Origin: Xiphias gladius
Taxonomy: Eukaryota; Chordata; Actinopteri; Istiophoriformes; Xiphiidae
Reading direction: 5' to 3'
Assembly: GCF_016859285.1 (NCBI RefSeq)
Contig: NC_053414.1
Span: 24,457,517-24,521,516, forward strand
Length of the DNA stretch: 64,000 nt
Shown here in pieces: positions 41,198 through 54,701 of this stretch. The notes below the pieces were generated by a model. It was not told the origin of the DNA. It did no database searches and worked only from the letters and a program-made list of their open reading frames with translations. The first letter of the stretch is position 1, and each line of letters opens with the position of its first letter. The position numbers were made by a program, and so were the translations under genes.

Positions 41198-42919
41198 CAA
41201 GATGATATTACCATCTATAGTTTGTCCAAAATACGAAAAAAAAAAACTGACAAAAGCCCTTAGCAGAGAGGACTATAGTGCTCTGGGACAATGAACACAC
41301 ATACCAACAATAAGCACTCTAGTAGTGGTCAAGGCTCAATGATATTTCTTATTTCGTCAGTAGGGAGAGAAATAATCTTAGCCCAAATCTTGAGAGATCA
41401 CACTACAAATCTTATTCCATTTACAGTAAAAAACATACAGAATACTTAACATTCCAGTTAACAATTTTCCAACCGTGGTTCTGTTTTATGTTGCCGAATA
41501 TATTCTTTCAACCTTCCTTTGACTGTTAAAGATTAAATCTGCAAAATCTGAGAGGTGCTTAAAAATCCATCACACTGGATATCATGTTTGTTTCCGTTGT
41601 TGTCACAGTGACATTATTGTCACATGGTAATGCAGCTGGAAGTGCAGACTGATCTGAGAAGTCTGCAGGCATAAGTGTGACAAAAATAAAAGCAAACGTG
41701 TGGCTGACTCGATTTCCCATCTTTGTGGTCTTCAAGTAAAGCTAATTTTTAACTCCACTACCTGCTTAAATTGTATTTTTTTACCTGAACTATCAGTGAA
41801 ACTATTTTTCCACTATTAACTGATATTACTTTGTCATTATAACATTAGGTGTTATTATGTTGTACCTGGTACCTACAAACCCTGTAAACACTCACATGGC
41901 TTAAACCATGACATCAGTTATACCTCATTCACTTGATGTGGATGTAATGTTACAGCAGCAGGGATTTTTTCAATAGTCAGCTCTCAGCTCAAAGTCCATG
42001 TACGTTACCTATCCTCCCACTGTTCTCGTGAACAGCCAGCAGGCCTCTGCACTCTGGTTTTATCATATCTATCCTCTGGTCTCTGTCTCCACCTGCAGGA
42101 ACAGTTTACACTGATAAATCTAAAAATGGAGAACAGCTGCATCTAAATAATGTCACATGATGTGGTCCATGACCGATGAAAGTAGAAGCTCTGCCCTGTA
42201 TGTATGCTTTAATCTTTGAATGGAGAAATACATTTACAAAGAAATAAATATATAAATAAATAAATGTGGATATATAAAAAGAAATTAGTAAATTAATAAA
42301 TGGAGAAAAAACAAGTGTATAAATAAATGAGGAAATTACTGGGGAACTTCATGGATGTACACATTGATTGTTTTCAGGAATTGGGGAGTTCTACTGCACA
42401 TGTGAGTCTGACCTCTGATAATAAATTTCAGTTTATATCCCAGCATTACCACTTTTTAATTGTTTTAATTGTTAACAGGTTGCTACAACTAGACATTTGT
42501 AATTTGAAATGAAATAATCTCGATTTAAGAAAGTTTTGCTCTATATACTTCACCCACTGCAGTTCACACTTTAATAGTACAGCATTTCTTCAGACTCTTA
42601 GAGCCAACTGAAAGGGATGTTAATTGACCGTTAACACACCAGATGCAGTGCATTGAGCTGATATAGCAGCCTTGCTAGCATACACACATGCAGTTTTAAA
42701 CTCAGTAATGAAAATACGTTCTAGTGTCAGTCAAGATCAAACAGAATACCACATGAAATAATGACGAACCATACACCCTCATCCCCCAGGTGATTTAAAA
42801 ACACAGAGTACAAAAAGATTTCAGTGTTACCAGATGTGACTAAAAAAAAGGGTTGCCCAGTCAGAGCCTAGAACCCGCCCAGCTATCGTAAAAGTAGCCC
42901 AACTCTTGATTTTGATGTT

Positions 42920-43430
42920 CACCCGTACACCTGCTTATTCATGTACCTATCCAATCACCCAGTCATGTGGCAGCAATGCAGTGTATAAAATCATGCAGAT
43001 ACAGGTCAGGAACTTCAGCTAATGTTCACATCAAACATCAGAAAATAACGTGATCTTACTGACTTTGATCGTGAGGTGATTGTTGGTGCCAGACAGGCTG
43101 GTTTGAATATTTCCGAAATTGTTGGAGCTGACAGAAAGGCTACGGTAACTCAGATAACCACTCTTTAAAGCTGTTTTAGTGGAAAAGCATCTCGGAATGA
43201 ACAACACGTCCAACCTTGAGGTGAATGGTCGACGACAGCATTGGACCACATCGGGTTCCACTCCTGTCAGCCAAGAACAGAGAGCTGAGGCTGCAGTGGG
43301 CACAGACTCACCAAAACTGCATAGTTGAAGACTGGAAAAATGTAGCCCGGTGAAGCCGATTACTGCTGACGCAGCAGATGATACGGGTCAGAATTTGGCG
43401 TCAACTACATGAAACCATGGAGCAGCTGCA
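42920..43430 (+). mobile_element. Degenerate Tc1-like transposon, second family
   Basis: It begins CACCTGCTTATTCATGTACC, followed by CATGTGGCAGCAATGCAGTG. It includes transposase-derived sequence (TGACTTTGATCGTGAGGTGA, GTTGGTGCCAGACAGGCTGG, CCAAGAACAGAGAGCTGAGG, GTCAGAATTTGGCGTCAAC). Internal deletions and stops abolish the frame. It belongs to a different Tc1 group from the copy at 18158. Confidence 0.8.
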
Positions 43431-44729
43431 TATGATTGTTGACTGTCAACTTATTATTAGACCCCTGAATCACTGCCCACATCTCAGATCTGGTCAAATG
43501 AAATGAAAAGACTATTTAATATGAATATGGGATAACTATAAAACACCAAGAGTCCTGTCAGCTCCCTGGCTGGTGTGTGTGGGTTTGTGGTTGTAATCGG
43601 CTTTTTATTGGTTAATTAATCATTTAATAATGCTTTATAGTTTGTTTACACAGCATTAAGAACAACTTTGGGTTGTGAAAAATCTCTGGGTGGTGATTTA
43701 TTAATAGTCCAGTCATTAAGAAATGCTTAACAAGGGTAATAGACCACCAGTTCTGCACTGGGGCCATGAGTGTCACTGCTCAGGTTGGGAGGACTGAACA
43801 GCACAACTCAGAGACACCGGTTAGGGTTGAAAACAGTTCCCTAGGTGGGTGAGGAAAGTTGGGGGCGTGACAGGGTCTGAAATGACAGGAGAATTAGTAA
43901 AAGGGCAAAGGCAGGCAGAGTATGAATGAATGCATGAATGAACTCTGATACATGAGGACTGATAAAAGGTTTTGTTTTACATGTTTTAAGACGTATAAAA
44001 ATACTGTGCAGTGAATAATAACTTGCATCTGATATGGTTTTTCCACAAAAAAACTTCAATTACCCTGTTAAATTCTTAAAATGACATCTACTCCTGATCC
44101 CTCATTGAAAAATCTAGAATCAATGAAGAAACAAATACTTTTCATTTCAAAAGTTTAAATTCTAGATACATCATGTCTCTTACTTCACTGAAAAGTCCAT
44201 TCTCAGTGTCTCAGGCTTCAGGTTTCCACAGCACACCTGTGGACGTTGCATATTGGCCAGAAAAATCACGATTGTACGAGTTTTAAAGTGAGATTTTAAA
44301 GTGACCATAGAGAAACTTTCCCTCTCGAGCAGATGAATTTGGAAAACAGCTTTTCAGTGTCAAACACTGCACACACGTCACTCTGCACGAAGAGGATCAA
44401 ACATCAAGCAAAACTCTGGAGCCAGGAGAGTGACTTTAGAATTGTGTCAATGAAAACAAAACCTAAACTGAAAGGGAAACACTGGCATGGGAAGAGTTGT
44501 ACTGAAAAACAAGTGAAGAGAAAAATCCAAGCTTTCAATAAGGAATGAATGTAACAAACTCGCTGATTATTTGACATTGCAATTGCAATCATACTATATT
44601 ATCTTTTTTCAATACATTTCACTTCAGTAAAAAAAAATGATAACATGTATTGTACAGTGTAACACCATTCATCTCATTGTTCACACAACTATTACCACAT
44701 GGATCCAATGATACACTGCATTAAAGCCA

Positions 44730-45161
44730 GTTTATATCACTGTTTAAAATAACAAAATTATGAATTAAAACAAGTCACAACAGTCATCGATGTGTTAATC
44801 AGGCTTGTTCAATGTATTTATTTAAAATCATCTCACAAACAGTCAAAATGAACAACATACAGTATATATACAATTTATATAAGAACTAAAAAACAAGAAG
44901 ATAACACATAGCATTCATCATCAATGTGATTTCATCCTATTAAGATCAAAACTGCCACCAAAGGGAACAGGTGGTGCTAAATAAAAAGTATCTTATTTAC
45001 ACAGTTTGTATCACCACTTAAAACAACAAAATAACAATTGAAAGTTAACTATCTATAAATGATTCCATCACAATAATAAAAAACAACAGTCACCAAAAGG
45101 AACACGTAGCATGCGATCAAACTTACAAATGTTTATATTACTGCTTAAAACAAGAAAATGG
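44730..45161 (+). repeat. Three diverged direct repeats
   Basis: A 31-base unit of the form GTTTRTATYACYRCTTAAAA followed by YAASAAAATDR recurs at 44730-44760, 45004-45034 and 45131-45161. Associated phrases CACCAAAGGGAACAGGTGG and CACCAAAAGGAACACGTAGC suggest a larger decayed tandem unit. Confidence 0.55.
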
Positions 45162-48100
45162 TTTCTGTGTGTGGTATTGGTAAAGCCACAGTCTGCAGTC
45201 GGTGAGGGTGGATCACATACGTCAGCAGGCTCTCACGTGCGCCCTGAATGAGACGCAGGCAGAGGGCCGGTAAAAACTTTATGGATCTTTGGACAAAACT
45301 CGAACTGATCGTCTGTTTGCAGTTATTTAATTATCCGATCACATGTTTTTACTTACAAACTTGATTTTTGATGCCAGTGGGAGAAGTGTGCTCTCAAATT
45401 GTTTTTTTTTATGATCGCATTAAAAAGAATCCAAATTAAGTTCCTTCGAAATGCCGACGATGTCGATGATAAACATGTAGACGACGAGAACTTCTGTAAT
45501 CATCGACGAGGTGTGTAAGAAATTTGATAAGAAATTTGTCGCCTGCTTTTGCATACCTACACAGATGGACAAGAGAGGAGGCCATCAGAAATGATTAGTT
45601 TGACAAACACATTGTCACACACACACACACACACACACACACTAGCATATAGTACAGGTGCACCCACACTTGAAGTTTCTATGCAGTACATGATAGATAA
45701 CTGACTTTTGCCTTCTGATAAAACTCTTGCGGACTGAGTGTAAAGTGGCCTGACATTATTTCATCCGCTGGGATTTGAACTCACAGCTTCCCTGTGGCTG
45801 GTCTCGTCTGACATCCGTGAAACGCATTCTTGTACGGTTGCTGTATAGGATTGCATTATACATCAGCGTGGACTACTTTATAGAAAAAAACTACAGTCGG
45901 ATCCACACCTTTCTGATGCCGGCTCAACTAAAACTGAGTGTAACAAGCATAGTCAAGTCAATATTTCTTACAGGGCTGTTGTTCTGAATTGCGTTAGATT
46001 GTAAAGGTCCTATTTTTTTTTTGTATTTCAGAATGTCCAGTTTGTTCATTTACATTATGAAGATTGGGGACATGTTACTATATTAGGTTTACATTTTATT
46101 ATCTAAAGCTCCCTATGGCACTGCCCGGCCTCAGTGTTTGTGCTGTGTCCTCGCAGGAGACTGGTCTGTTTGAATCCGCATGCATCTGGCTCTGACTCTG
46201 GTTTGTTTCAATTGCCGAAGCAGAATTATCAAAAGGGTTGCTAAAACTGATCTCAGCTGTGTGGTGTTGTCAAAGGCAGTGCCAAAAGTTCTCAAGGTAC
46301 ACTCTGCACATGGCTACTTAGCTGCCTTAGCCAGTTATTTCGCAAATGTAACAAAGACCTCGAGGAGAAGTGGAAAGAAGCAAACTCCTCAGGATGGTTT
46401 ATGACAGCAGTCAGCATCCGTTGATCTTTCACTAATATAATCATCCACAGTATTAACATGACTACATATAGTACTCACTGTGGTTATGTTTGGAAAACAC
46501 ACTAAAGAAACAGAGCCCTAGTCTAATCAGCTTAATCTAATTTAATTTAAGATCAAATTCATTTTAACTGAAATGTTTGAACACTTTTTCCTTAAACTCT
46601 CTCTCAGCCACTGCACTGAGTGGATGGCTAGAGGGAAAGCCATGGGTACCAGGGTTTGAGCACATAAAACACTTGTATTTGGATGTAAAGGGGATGCTAG
46701 AAAATACTCCAACACCCTGAAGGGACAGTTGAAGACAGAAAGAAGGAAGAGTTTTACTTTGTGTTCTGAAAAAGATACACACATTCTGATAGTGAATATG
46801 AAGATAGTCCGTTCATAAACAAGCCATGAGAGGCTCACGGTTCAGAAACCGTTTTTGTAGCATGATTTCCCTAAAGTATTAACAAAAAGGTAGAGCCGGT
46901 CTGACCACAGGTGTCCGCTCTTTTTTGTTTCTCCAGTTTGAAACTAGGAGCGCTGCTGTCTTTGTGCTTGAATAATTGTGAAGACTAAAGTAAAAAGCGA
47001 AAAGAAAGATATTTATACAGTAGTTAAAAAAAAAAAAAAAAAAAAAAACATGTACAGGACGCCACACTGGGGACATATTAACACTCACCTGTCCAGAAAG
47101 GTTGCTAATCCAGTGACCCGTCAGATTCTGTGACCCAGTAATGTCAACTATAGCCGTGTCCCTGAAAAGTGTTTTTATCATGCTTTTTTTAATCACATAC
47201 TTTATTGTGGATGTTAGAGGTTACAAAACACGCATAGTACGTAGACATGTCGCAAATTTGGATAACTATCTGGCTAGTTTTAAAATGTAACCTGTCAGAT
47301 TCTGCGATGCTAGGTCAGAGGATTAGCTAGCTTTAACTAACAGGAAAAAGGCCCGAGGCCCACCAGATGTTGACAGGAAAGGTCTTCATTGGTGTTATAC
47401 AGAGAGACACAACTGTCCCCGCCGTCAAAGCTAAAAACTCTGTATCCAGGGGGCCGATTTCATGGCTTGAAAGCCGTCACAGTTTGTATAGGTAGAATAC
47501 TACTCATAGCTATAGTTACGTTAAGTTACCTTAGTTAGCCTAAGATAACGGCATTATCATTGATGTAACCTGAAAAGTGTCTGAGAAAAAAAACAAAACG
47601 TTAGAAATACACAAACAGGTCAAAGGCAATTAGCAGAAAAACGCGTGTGAAGGTTTATCAGAAGTCCCTTCAGTTCAGTGTCACCTTCGATTCAGCTGAT
47701 GCTAACACGTGAAGAAGTGATAAGCTCGAGCGCTGTTGCCGTTTTAACACGTTAAGTGATTTAGAAAGTTAGACCAATATTCGACAGTAAACAGTTTCAC
47801 ATTCTGGATCTTGTATAGGAAATTAAACAGTGACAGCACTGCAGAGGTTATAATAAAAACTATTTGGTCAGACACTGAGTTTTTTTTATTTATATACATA
47901 TCATGTTTGGTTTTGACGTTATTTTATTATCTTAAAAGAAGGAACTTGTTAATGCAATTGTATTATGTCGGCCCATTGCATGTAGTGTCTGTGCAATGTT
48001 GATTATTCTGTGTTGTTTTAATATGGATGCCAGGAAGAATAGGTTAGTTGTTGCCAAGGTAACAACTAATGAGGATCTATTTTAATAACAAAAAATGTCA

Positions 48101-50310
48101 TTAGCCTTTTTCATTGAAGGATTTTCATTCCATAAATCCTTTATAGAGAAGGATAAAGGAGGATTCACACAGCATGTTGGTAAACACCTGGGAACAAGAC
48201 AGTTAATTCAAAAGCAATCTGGTATGACCCTGACAATCCCCATATACTTCTGCGGGAAAGAAGAGCTGATTCGAAATACATCGCTCAGTGTTTTGAGAAT
48301 CTCACGTTTTTTTTTCTGAATTCTCCTTGCCCTACCCTAAGGTGAAAATCGGACCACTGCAAGTCTTTATGGAAAAAAAAGGACTTAGGCCATAATTCAA
48401 CTCCACCTTAACAAAGTTAATGAGAGCTATAAAAGGGAGTTGCATTGCCAAATTGTACTTGTATGTACTGTATATGTGAATGCCGAAAATTGAGAGCGTT
48501 TTTTGTCTTTTCAACTGACACATTTTGATACAAATGCTAACTTAAAGTCTTTTAGCTTTTTCTCATTTCTTCTTAAATTCTTTAGAAAACATTTTCCTAC
48601 TTTCAAAAGTGTTAAACCAGCCCCTAACTCAGATTTAGTAAACAGTGTAGATTTAATAAGTGAGGAAGATTTCTTAATATTTGCTCTGGCATGCTGGAGA
48701 TACATTTCAATTGTTCACCCTGCTATAATAATGAAAGTGTGAGGTTTTTTCTGCGTGACGCTCTTAATTTTGACTCTGTGCACTTCCTCTGTTTCTTTCT
48801 TTGTCCCTTTCCTTCCTTTCTCCTATCCCTCTTTTTTCCCCCCAATCTCGCTCTCTGTCCCCTAAGAACACATTTGCCACCCAGACAACCAGTCTGTTTC
48901 GCCTATAGGCCTTTTCAGTTTACTTTCCCACCTCTGTGCTCAAGCCCAGTTTGTGCAGGTGAAACACCTGGGAAATCTGTGAGGAATGGTTATATCCACA
49001 CACCAGTAAAGCACACAGAGCTGGCATGTCAGACCGCCTATCCATAACAATGCTGCCGCCTAGATTAAATTGAAAAATCAAATATCACATATAATTTACT
49101 GCAAAACAATAACCGAAAGGGTTGAATGTAGATTATGAGAGAGAGAAACAAATGTGAACACAAATGATCTGGTAGCATTTGAGTGAGTTGTCATGAAATA
49201 TGGAGTTACATAAAAATAAATTGGAAAAAAAAACAGTATGGAATATAAGGGTGTAAAGCAATAATAATGATAACCAGTTGCTGAATGTTATATTACATAC
49301 AAAACATATAATCAGTTTATAAAATATGATGCATTTTATAAATTTTGCTGATAAGGGTCGATCTACCTATCTATATATCTCTATATCTACCCATCCATCC
49401 ATCAACTCATAGCCCTAATTGCTCACCAAGGCAGTTGGTGTATTGAGGAACCACTTGTCATTGCTACAGCTGCCACCTGGTAGCGCCATTTTAGCGGCAG
49501 CTCTGCAGCTAAAAGGACCAAGAAGCCCCATGTGCTGACACCACAGCTTTCGATGGTGGCCTTTGGATGTCCAACTTTATATAGGGAGCAACTATGAGCA
49601 AGCAGTGAGTTTTGAATATTATGACTTCAAATAAATCATGGAAAAACAGTTTTGAGATAGGAATAATTAAAATGTCTTATTTTCAAGGCAGTTTCTCAGC
49701 ATTGAAGTTAAGTGGTGTGAGGCAGAATTTGAGAGTAAGGTTTTAACTGTGAGTAAAACTTCCCTCCCTAACACACAACCAACACAGTCTCTATAAATGG
49801 CCTGAGTATGTGTCCATCGCTTTATTTGGCATCAAAGACTCCAGGGACAATTGGAAGTAATTAATTTGCAAAGGGAGACAGTGCGTATGTGTGACAAGTG
49901 GAAGGAATGTACTCTTCCCTCATACGTCCACCGCCCGCCCGCCCGCCCACCCACCCACACAGAGTCCTGCTCCCCTCTGTTTTCGGCCACTTTTTGAAGT
50001 TCCTCCTGCAGCTAAAAGAGTGAATGAGGGGACAGCTGGGGAGAGGGCCGAGGGATGTGTTGTGAGCGAGTGTGTGACCGTGACAGCATGTGAAAATATG
50101 GCCGTGTGCTGCTTGTTTACTGTTACCTGTAGATGTCCAGATAAGTCAGGGCATTTTAGAGGCAGAGGCTGCATGAATTTGTGTATCATAAGGTGTAATC
50201 ATGTTAGATCAAAGCTGTGGTCTCCATGGATCCTGGAAGGCACCTGAAAAATGTTGAGCCGCTCTTAAACATTAACTTACTTACAAAACCACACAAAACA
50301 CATGCATGCA

Positions 50311-50350
50311 CGCACGCACACACAGACACACACAGACACACAGACACACA

Positions 50351-50417
<67 letters not shown>
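50311..50417. repeat. (CACG)(CAGA)(CA)n compound microsatellite
   Basis: CGCACGCACAC, then several CACAGA units, then a pure CA run to 50417. Confidence 0.96.
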
Positions 50418-50861
50418 CCTCTGTTAAGGCTGTGAGACATATCAGCCCACTTGTTTCAGACGTGACCTCAAATACATCCCATCTTATTTTCCTATTACTT
50501 TCCCTCATTGTCCTTGGAATGAAAATAGGGTTTGTTTTCTCACCCAGATGTACCATAGAGATATATGATCCTACAAAGGCAGAGAGAAGTAACCACAGGA
50601 GGAGGTTAGGAATGTTCTAATACCCTCGTTTTATGCCATTTTGGCTGCTTATTTCACACCCCGAAAATGAATTATTGGATTAAAATTAAAATTGGATTTA
50701 AATTTGAACATGGTCTTCTGCTGATGAAGATTGTAATTAGATTAAAAGCTCCACAACAGCTACTAAATTAATGTTGAGGTGAGATTTTTTTTTAATCGGG
50801 TAGAAGAGTAAGTTTAAAGTTCAATATAAGACAATGTAAGGCACACTTTAGTACAACAATC

Positions 50862-50867
50862 TTTATT
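50862..50867 (-). terminator. Probable ASPSCR1 polyadenylation signal
   Basis: AATAAA on the minus strand, about 300 bases past the inferred ASPSCR1 stop codon; cleavage would fall near 50845. Confidence 0.55.
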
Positions 50868-51162
50868 CACTTTTCAATGCATTTTCACCCACTGAATAAA
50901 AGCAGCCTCTTCAGCGCACTCACCTCCCAGAGATCAACCGGAATGAAACACATCAATCTTCATGGCAGTTAAATATTCACTATGTATTCATTTAGCTCAC
51001 TATTTTGACCATCTGAAAACCTACGGGCATCCTACATGATGGATGAAGTCCACTGCGGTCACAGTGTTGAGCCTTTTTCCAAGCGCAGCAAAGATTTAAG
51101 TGCTCTATTCAGTCTGTAAGGCAGAGCTTGTCAGACTTCTGTTGCGGTCAGTCCTCGCAGTC

Positions 51163-51173
51163 TTATTTCTTAC
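51163..51173 (-). CDS. ASPSCR1: ASPSCR1 terminal coding exon (11 coding bases plus 3' UTR)
   Basis: After CTTGTTTCCTGCACAG the exon starts GTAAGAAATAAG. With the G carried over from LKLP|G it reads Gly-Lys-Lys-stop, close to the human Ala-Ser-Lys-Arg-stop. Without splicing, the previous exon would run on for about twenty unrelated residues. Confidence 0.65.
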
Positions 51174-54100
51174 CTGTGCAGGAAACAAGAAACTGAAATT
51201 AATAGCTCAGCCAGTCAACAAACATTACAAATTAACAGTACTATGACTGTAGCTTCTTTCTAGTTTACTTTGTTGAGCAACAACATGAGACAACAGAGAA
51301 ACCTGAGATCTCTGGACAGACAATGGCCAAATGTTCTGCTTTATTCAAAACAAATTGCTATTTTTGACAGGGCACATATTAACAAGACACTCACATTCTA
51401 AATCAATTCTGATCAAAACAATTTTTTTCATTAAAAAAATAAATTACTCTAAAAAAACAAAAACAAAAAGAAAAACACGAACACACTCAAAGCTTGTATG
51501 GTGTGGTATAAGAAAATCATGTATCCACTCTGTACCAGATTTAAATAAATTCTCAAAAAGCATGCTGCCTTATATTCCCTACTGAATTTGGAATTCTGAC
51601 TCTGGATATGCATTGAAAATCAGTTAAAAACAAGCAGTATCATCCATATACGTCTGTTTTCCAAAAAAACCCTGCACAACATGTGATGTGTAATAAATCC
51701 TGCCAACATGACATCGACACAATAGTGATCATCGTGATGCAGGAAGGAGCAGAAAACTTTTATTCATAGATTTGGAGCTTTGTTGGTGCTGGAAGGTCAC
51801 CAGACGGCTGGAGATTGAAAATGTGTTGGCTCTAATCTGGTAACATTAACATGCTCTGGCATATTGTTCAAGACGGGTTAAACTACAGGACGTCTTCAGT
51901 GATGGACCAACAGTCTCAGAGTGTGTTGAAGTCTACTGTGTGTGCGCACCCACGCGTGTGTCCTCTCCCGGGTTCCACACATGAAGTCTGTAATTCCACC
52001 CCCCCCCCCCCCCCCCAGTCTGCTTCTTTTAACTTTCCTCATGAAAGAAAAAGCAGCCACAACTTTCTTTAGAGACATGGACACACACAGAGATCAGCCA
52101 GACATAAAATCCACACAAAAACACAAACAAGTCAGAGAGAAAAGGGAGCAATATTCTAAACAAAAACATCAATATGGTGACCACTAGAAGCACCACAATA
52201 GAACAACAGAAAAGCGCTGTGCCTGGACTGACCACAGGGGCTCATGCTGTGTGATGTGGCCAAGAAGCAGGCTCTCTGCCTGGACCATGAGTGTCTGTAG
52301 TGGTCTCCTGGGCCTGAGGGGGTGACCATCCTGAACTAATTGCTTCATCTTAACATGCATCCTTATCTTCTGACTCATGAGGAATTCTGCTTTCAAAAGG
52401 CCATTTCCTACTGACTGTGGTTTTGGGGTTTGTGTGTGTGTTCTTACCACGACAAGAATCGTGTGTTTCAAAATCTTCTGTTCTTTCTCTAAAGAAAATG
52501 ACTGGGTCAAAACCTAGTATATGGCTGGACCGATGTTTATCTGTTTGCTTCTCTCCTACTGCCTGTTATCACATATATAGTAATTTAATACAGCTGAATT
52601 CCCAATAAAGCTTTTCTCACTTACATATTTCTGTTGTCTACATGACTACATGTTAATCAGCAGCCACTTCCAAGCCATTTCCAAGCTCCTGCTCTGCACT
52701 GATATAATCTTGATTTCATAACCGCAACGTCGTCTGACAAAATCACCACACACATAAGTTAAAGACAACGGCTGTGTTGTGATTTTGGCTATATTTACTT
52801 GTAAAATGATCTCTCAGAGAGAACGTTAGAACCTCATTCACGTCTATGCACCGGCCATGGTCAGTTGAATGAAATGCACCGAGAGGCCTGCCTGCGGAGG
52901 GGAAGCCCGACCTCACGCTGACGACTCTCTTCTACGGAAACTAGCAAAGGTTTGTCCAAAAAGTCACTAGATTTGTTCCTTGGTTTTGAATAAAAGTTGC
53001 CAAAGAGGTGTGAAAAGTCAGTAAATCGAGGCGCTAAGTTCTGAATACTGTCTGTAAATGCCCTCCTGGTAATCACATAATTCATTTTGAAAGAGCAACG
53101 GCCACCAGCCAATTGGTAACGCCAATGCTCGGCCGGGCAACCAATAGTGTAGCGTCAACTCAGTCATGGGTCATTCAGCTGACTAGCCAAGAGCTGTCTC
53201 CAGTGGTGGAAAGCAAGGCCAATGTTAACTCCTGTTTTGCCTCTATTTCTATCACTTCTTTTCTTCTACTGGAGTTAGCATGCTAACCAGCTAGCTCCGG
53301 CCCATCTGGTCACTTTCCGATAGCGAGTTACTTCAGCATCCAGGGTGCCCTGAGGACGTAGCGCTGTTCAGAGGGCATATTATAACGTCTTGTATTGTAA
53401 ACACAACACTGGCTGAAGTTCTCTGTGACCATTGTCGGCAGAGAAAACTTACACATAGCACCTTTAATTTTGCTAGGCCAGCAACTTTCTTCAAGTCTGT
53501 TTATAGTGTCTCTCTTATTTGGTCAGCCCTATGAAGCCCGGTTTGACTTCAAGGAGTTTCTGAAAGCTTGTGTAACATGTTTTCCTGCCATAGAGGAAAT
53601 AAATTCTTGACATGCGAAAACATCTCCCGTTTTCACTGCTGAAATGGACCAGGGACCGAATCATCTGTCAAACAGCCAAGAATTACCACAAAAAGTCACG
53701 AGGAGGAGCTCAAAAGGACAAAAAGACTGAAAAAAGCTAACAGCCGGAGGAATTTATTCTGCCCCCTCCAAGAGCCTGACAGGGGAGTGTATGTAAGTGA
53801 GTAATAGACAAGCTACAAAAATGTTATGTTATGTTATGTCTCAAGTGACGTATTTCATGTTTAACTTTGGATTGTATTAAACTTTGCATTTAACACCTTA
53901 TAGTTTGTTTGTAAAAAAAAAACAGCGTGAAAACAAGCTGGACATCATCTGTCCTGTCCCATCCTCACCTGGAAGCTTGAGCCACTTGGGCACCTTGCCC
54001 GGGTCAGATCTGGTAGGGTTAGCAGCCTGGGTGTGTGTAGACAGGTCTTGCTCATCCCGTGTAGACCCGCCGGTGTCTGCCGTCTCCTCTGGAGGAGGCA

Positions 54101-54427
54101 GAGGCTCCTCCAAGCCCCCAGGGCTGGAGGAGGGTGTCGGGGACCGGAGCATGCAGCTGAATTAGAAAAGTTGAAATTTGAAACGGGTCACTAGGAAAGG
54201 TACTTTGGAGGAGTGCAGGATGTTATTTTTTGTTTTCTGGAGGAATTCATGTGTCTACGTAAACCAGCACTGTTTTGTGGCAGAGGAGCTGAGCCAGATA
54301 TTGAATAACAGAGTGAGTTAAAGATCTAAAACAGAGGAGGATTGATGACCTTGTTAAAGAAGAAAAAGGACAACAGGTGGGGGTCACTTTTGGAAAATGG
54401 GCTCTATCTTTAGAAGGAGTGGAAAGC

Positions 54428-54484
<57 letters not shown>

Positions 54485-54636
54485 AGGAAATGAGGGCGCA
54501 TGGGGGCACCTGCTGTTTAGGCAGAACCTCAAAGGGATTCCAATGATGACAGCTTTGTGACAGGAAAATAGGCTGGTTGCCGCAGGATACAAGTGCATAT
54601 ACACACCCAAATACACGCACGACCAGGCGCTCATTT

Positions 54637-54701
<65 letters not shown>

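Larger units (their letters stand above)
40010..50850. other. Gene-poor region between MYADML2 and ASPSCR1
   Basis: Apart from the repeats listed, I find no exon with recognisable protein similarity on either strand. In particular there is nothing resembling NOTUM, which lies here in human. 40480-40720 and 42230-42320 are AT-rich, the latter with (AAAT)n. About 49780-49900 is high-complexity sequence with homeodomain-like AATTAATTTG and could be regulatory. Confidence 0.5.

Noticed and set aside
45775..45987. GGGATTTGAACTCACAGCTT, resembling a tRNA T-arm
   Set aside because: No matching D-arm, anticodon arm or acceptor stem can be drawn around it.
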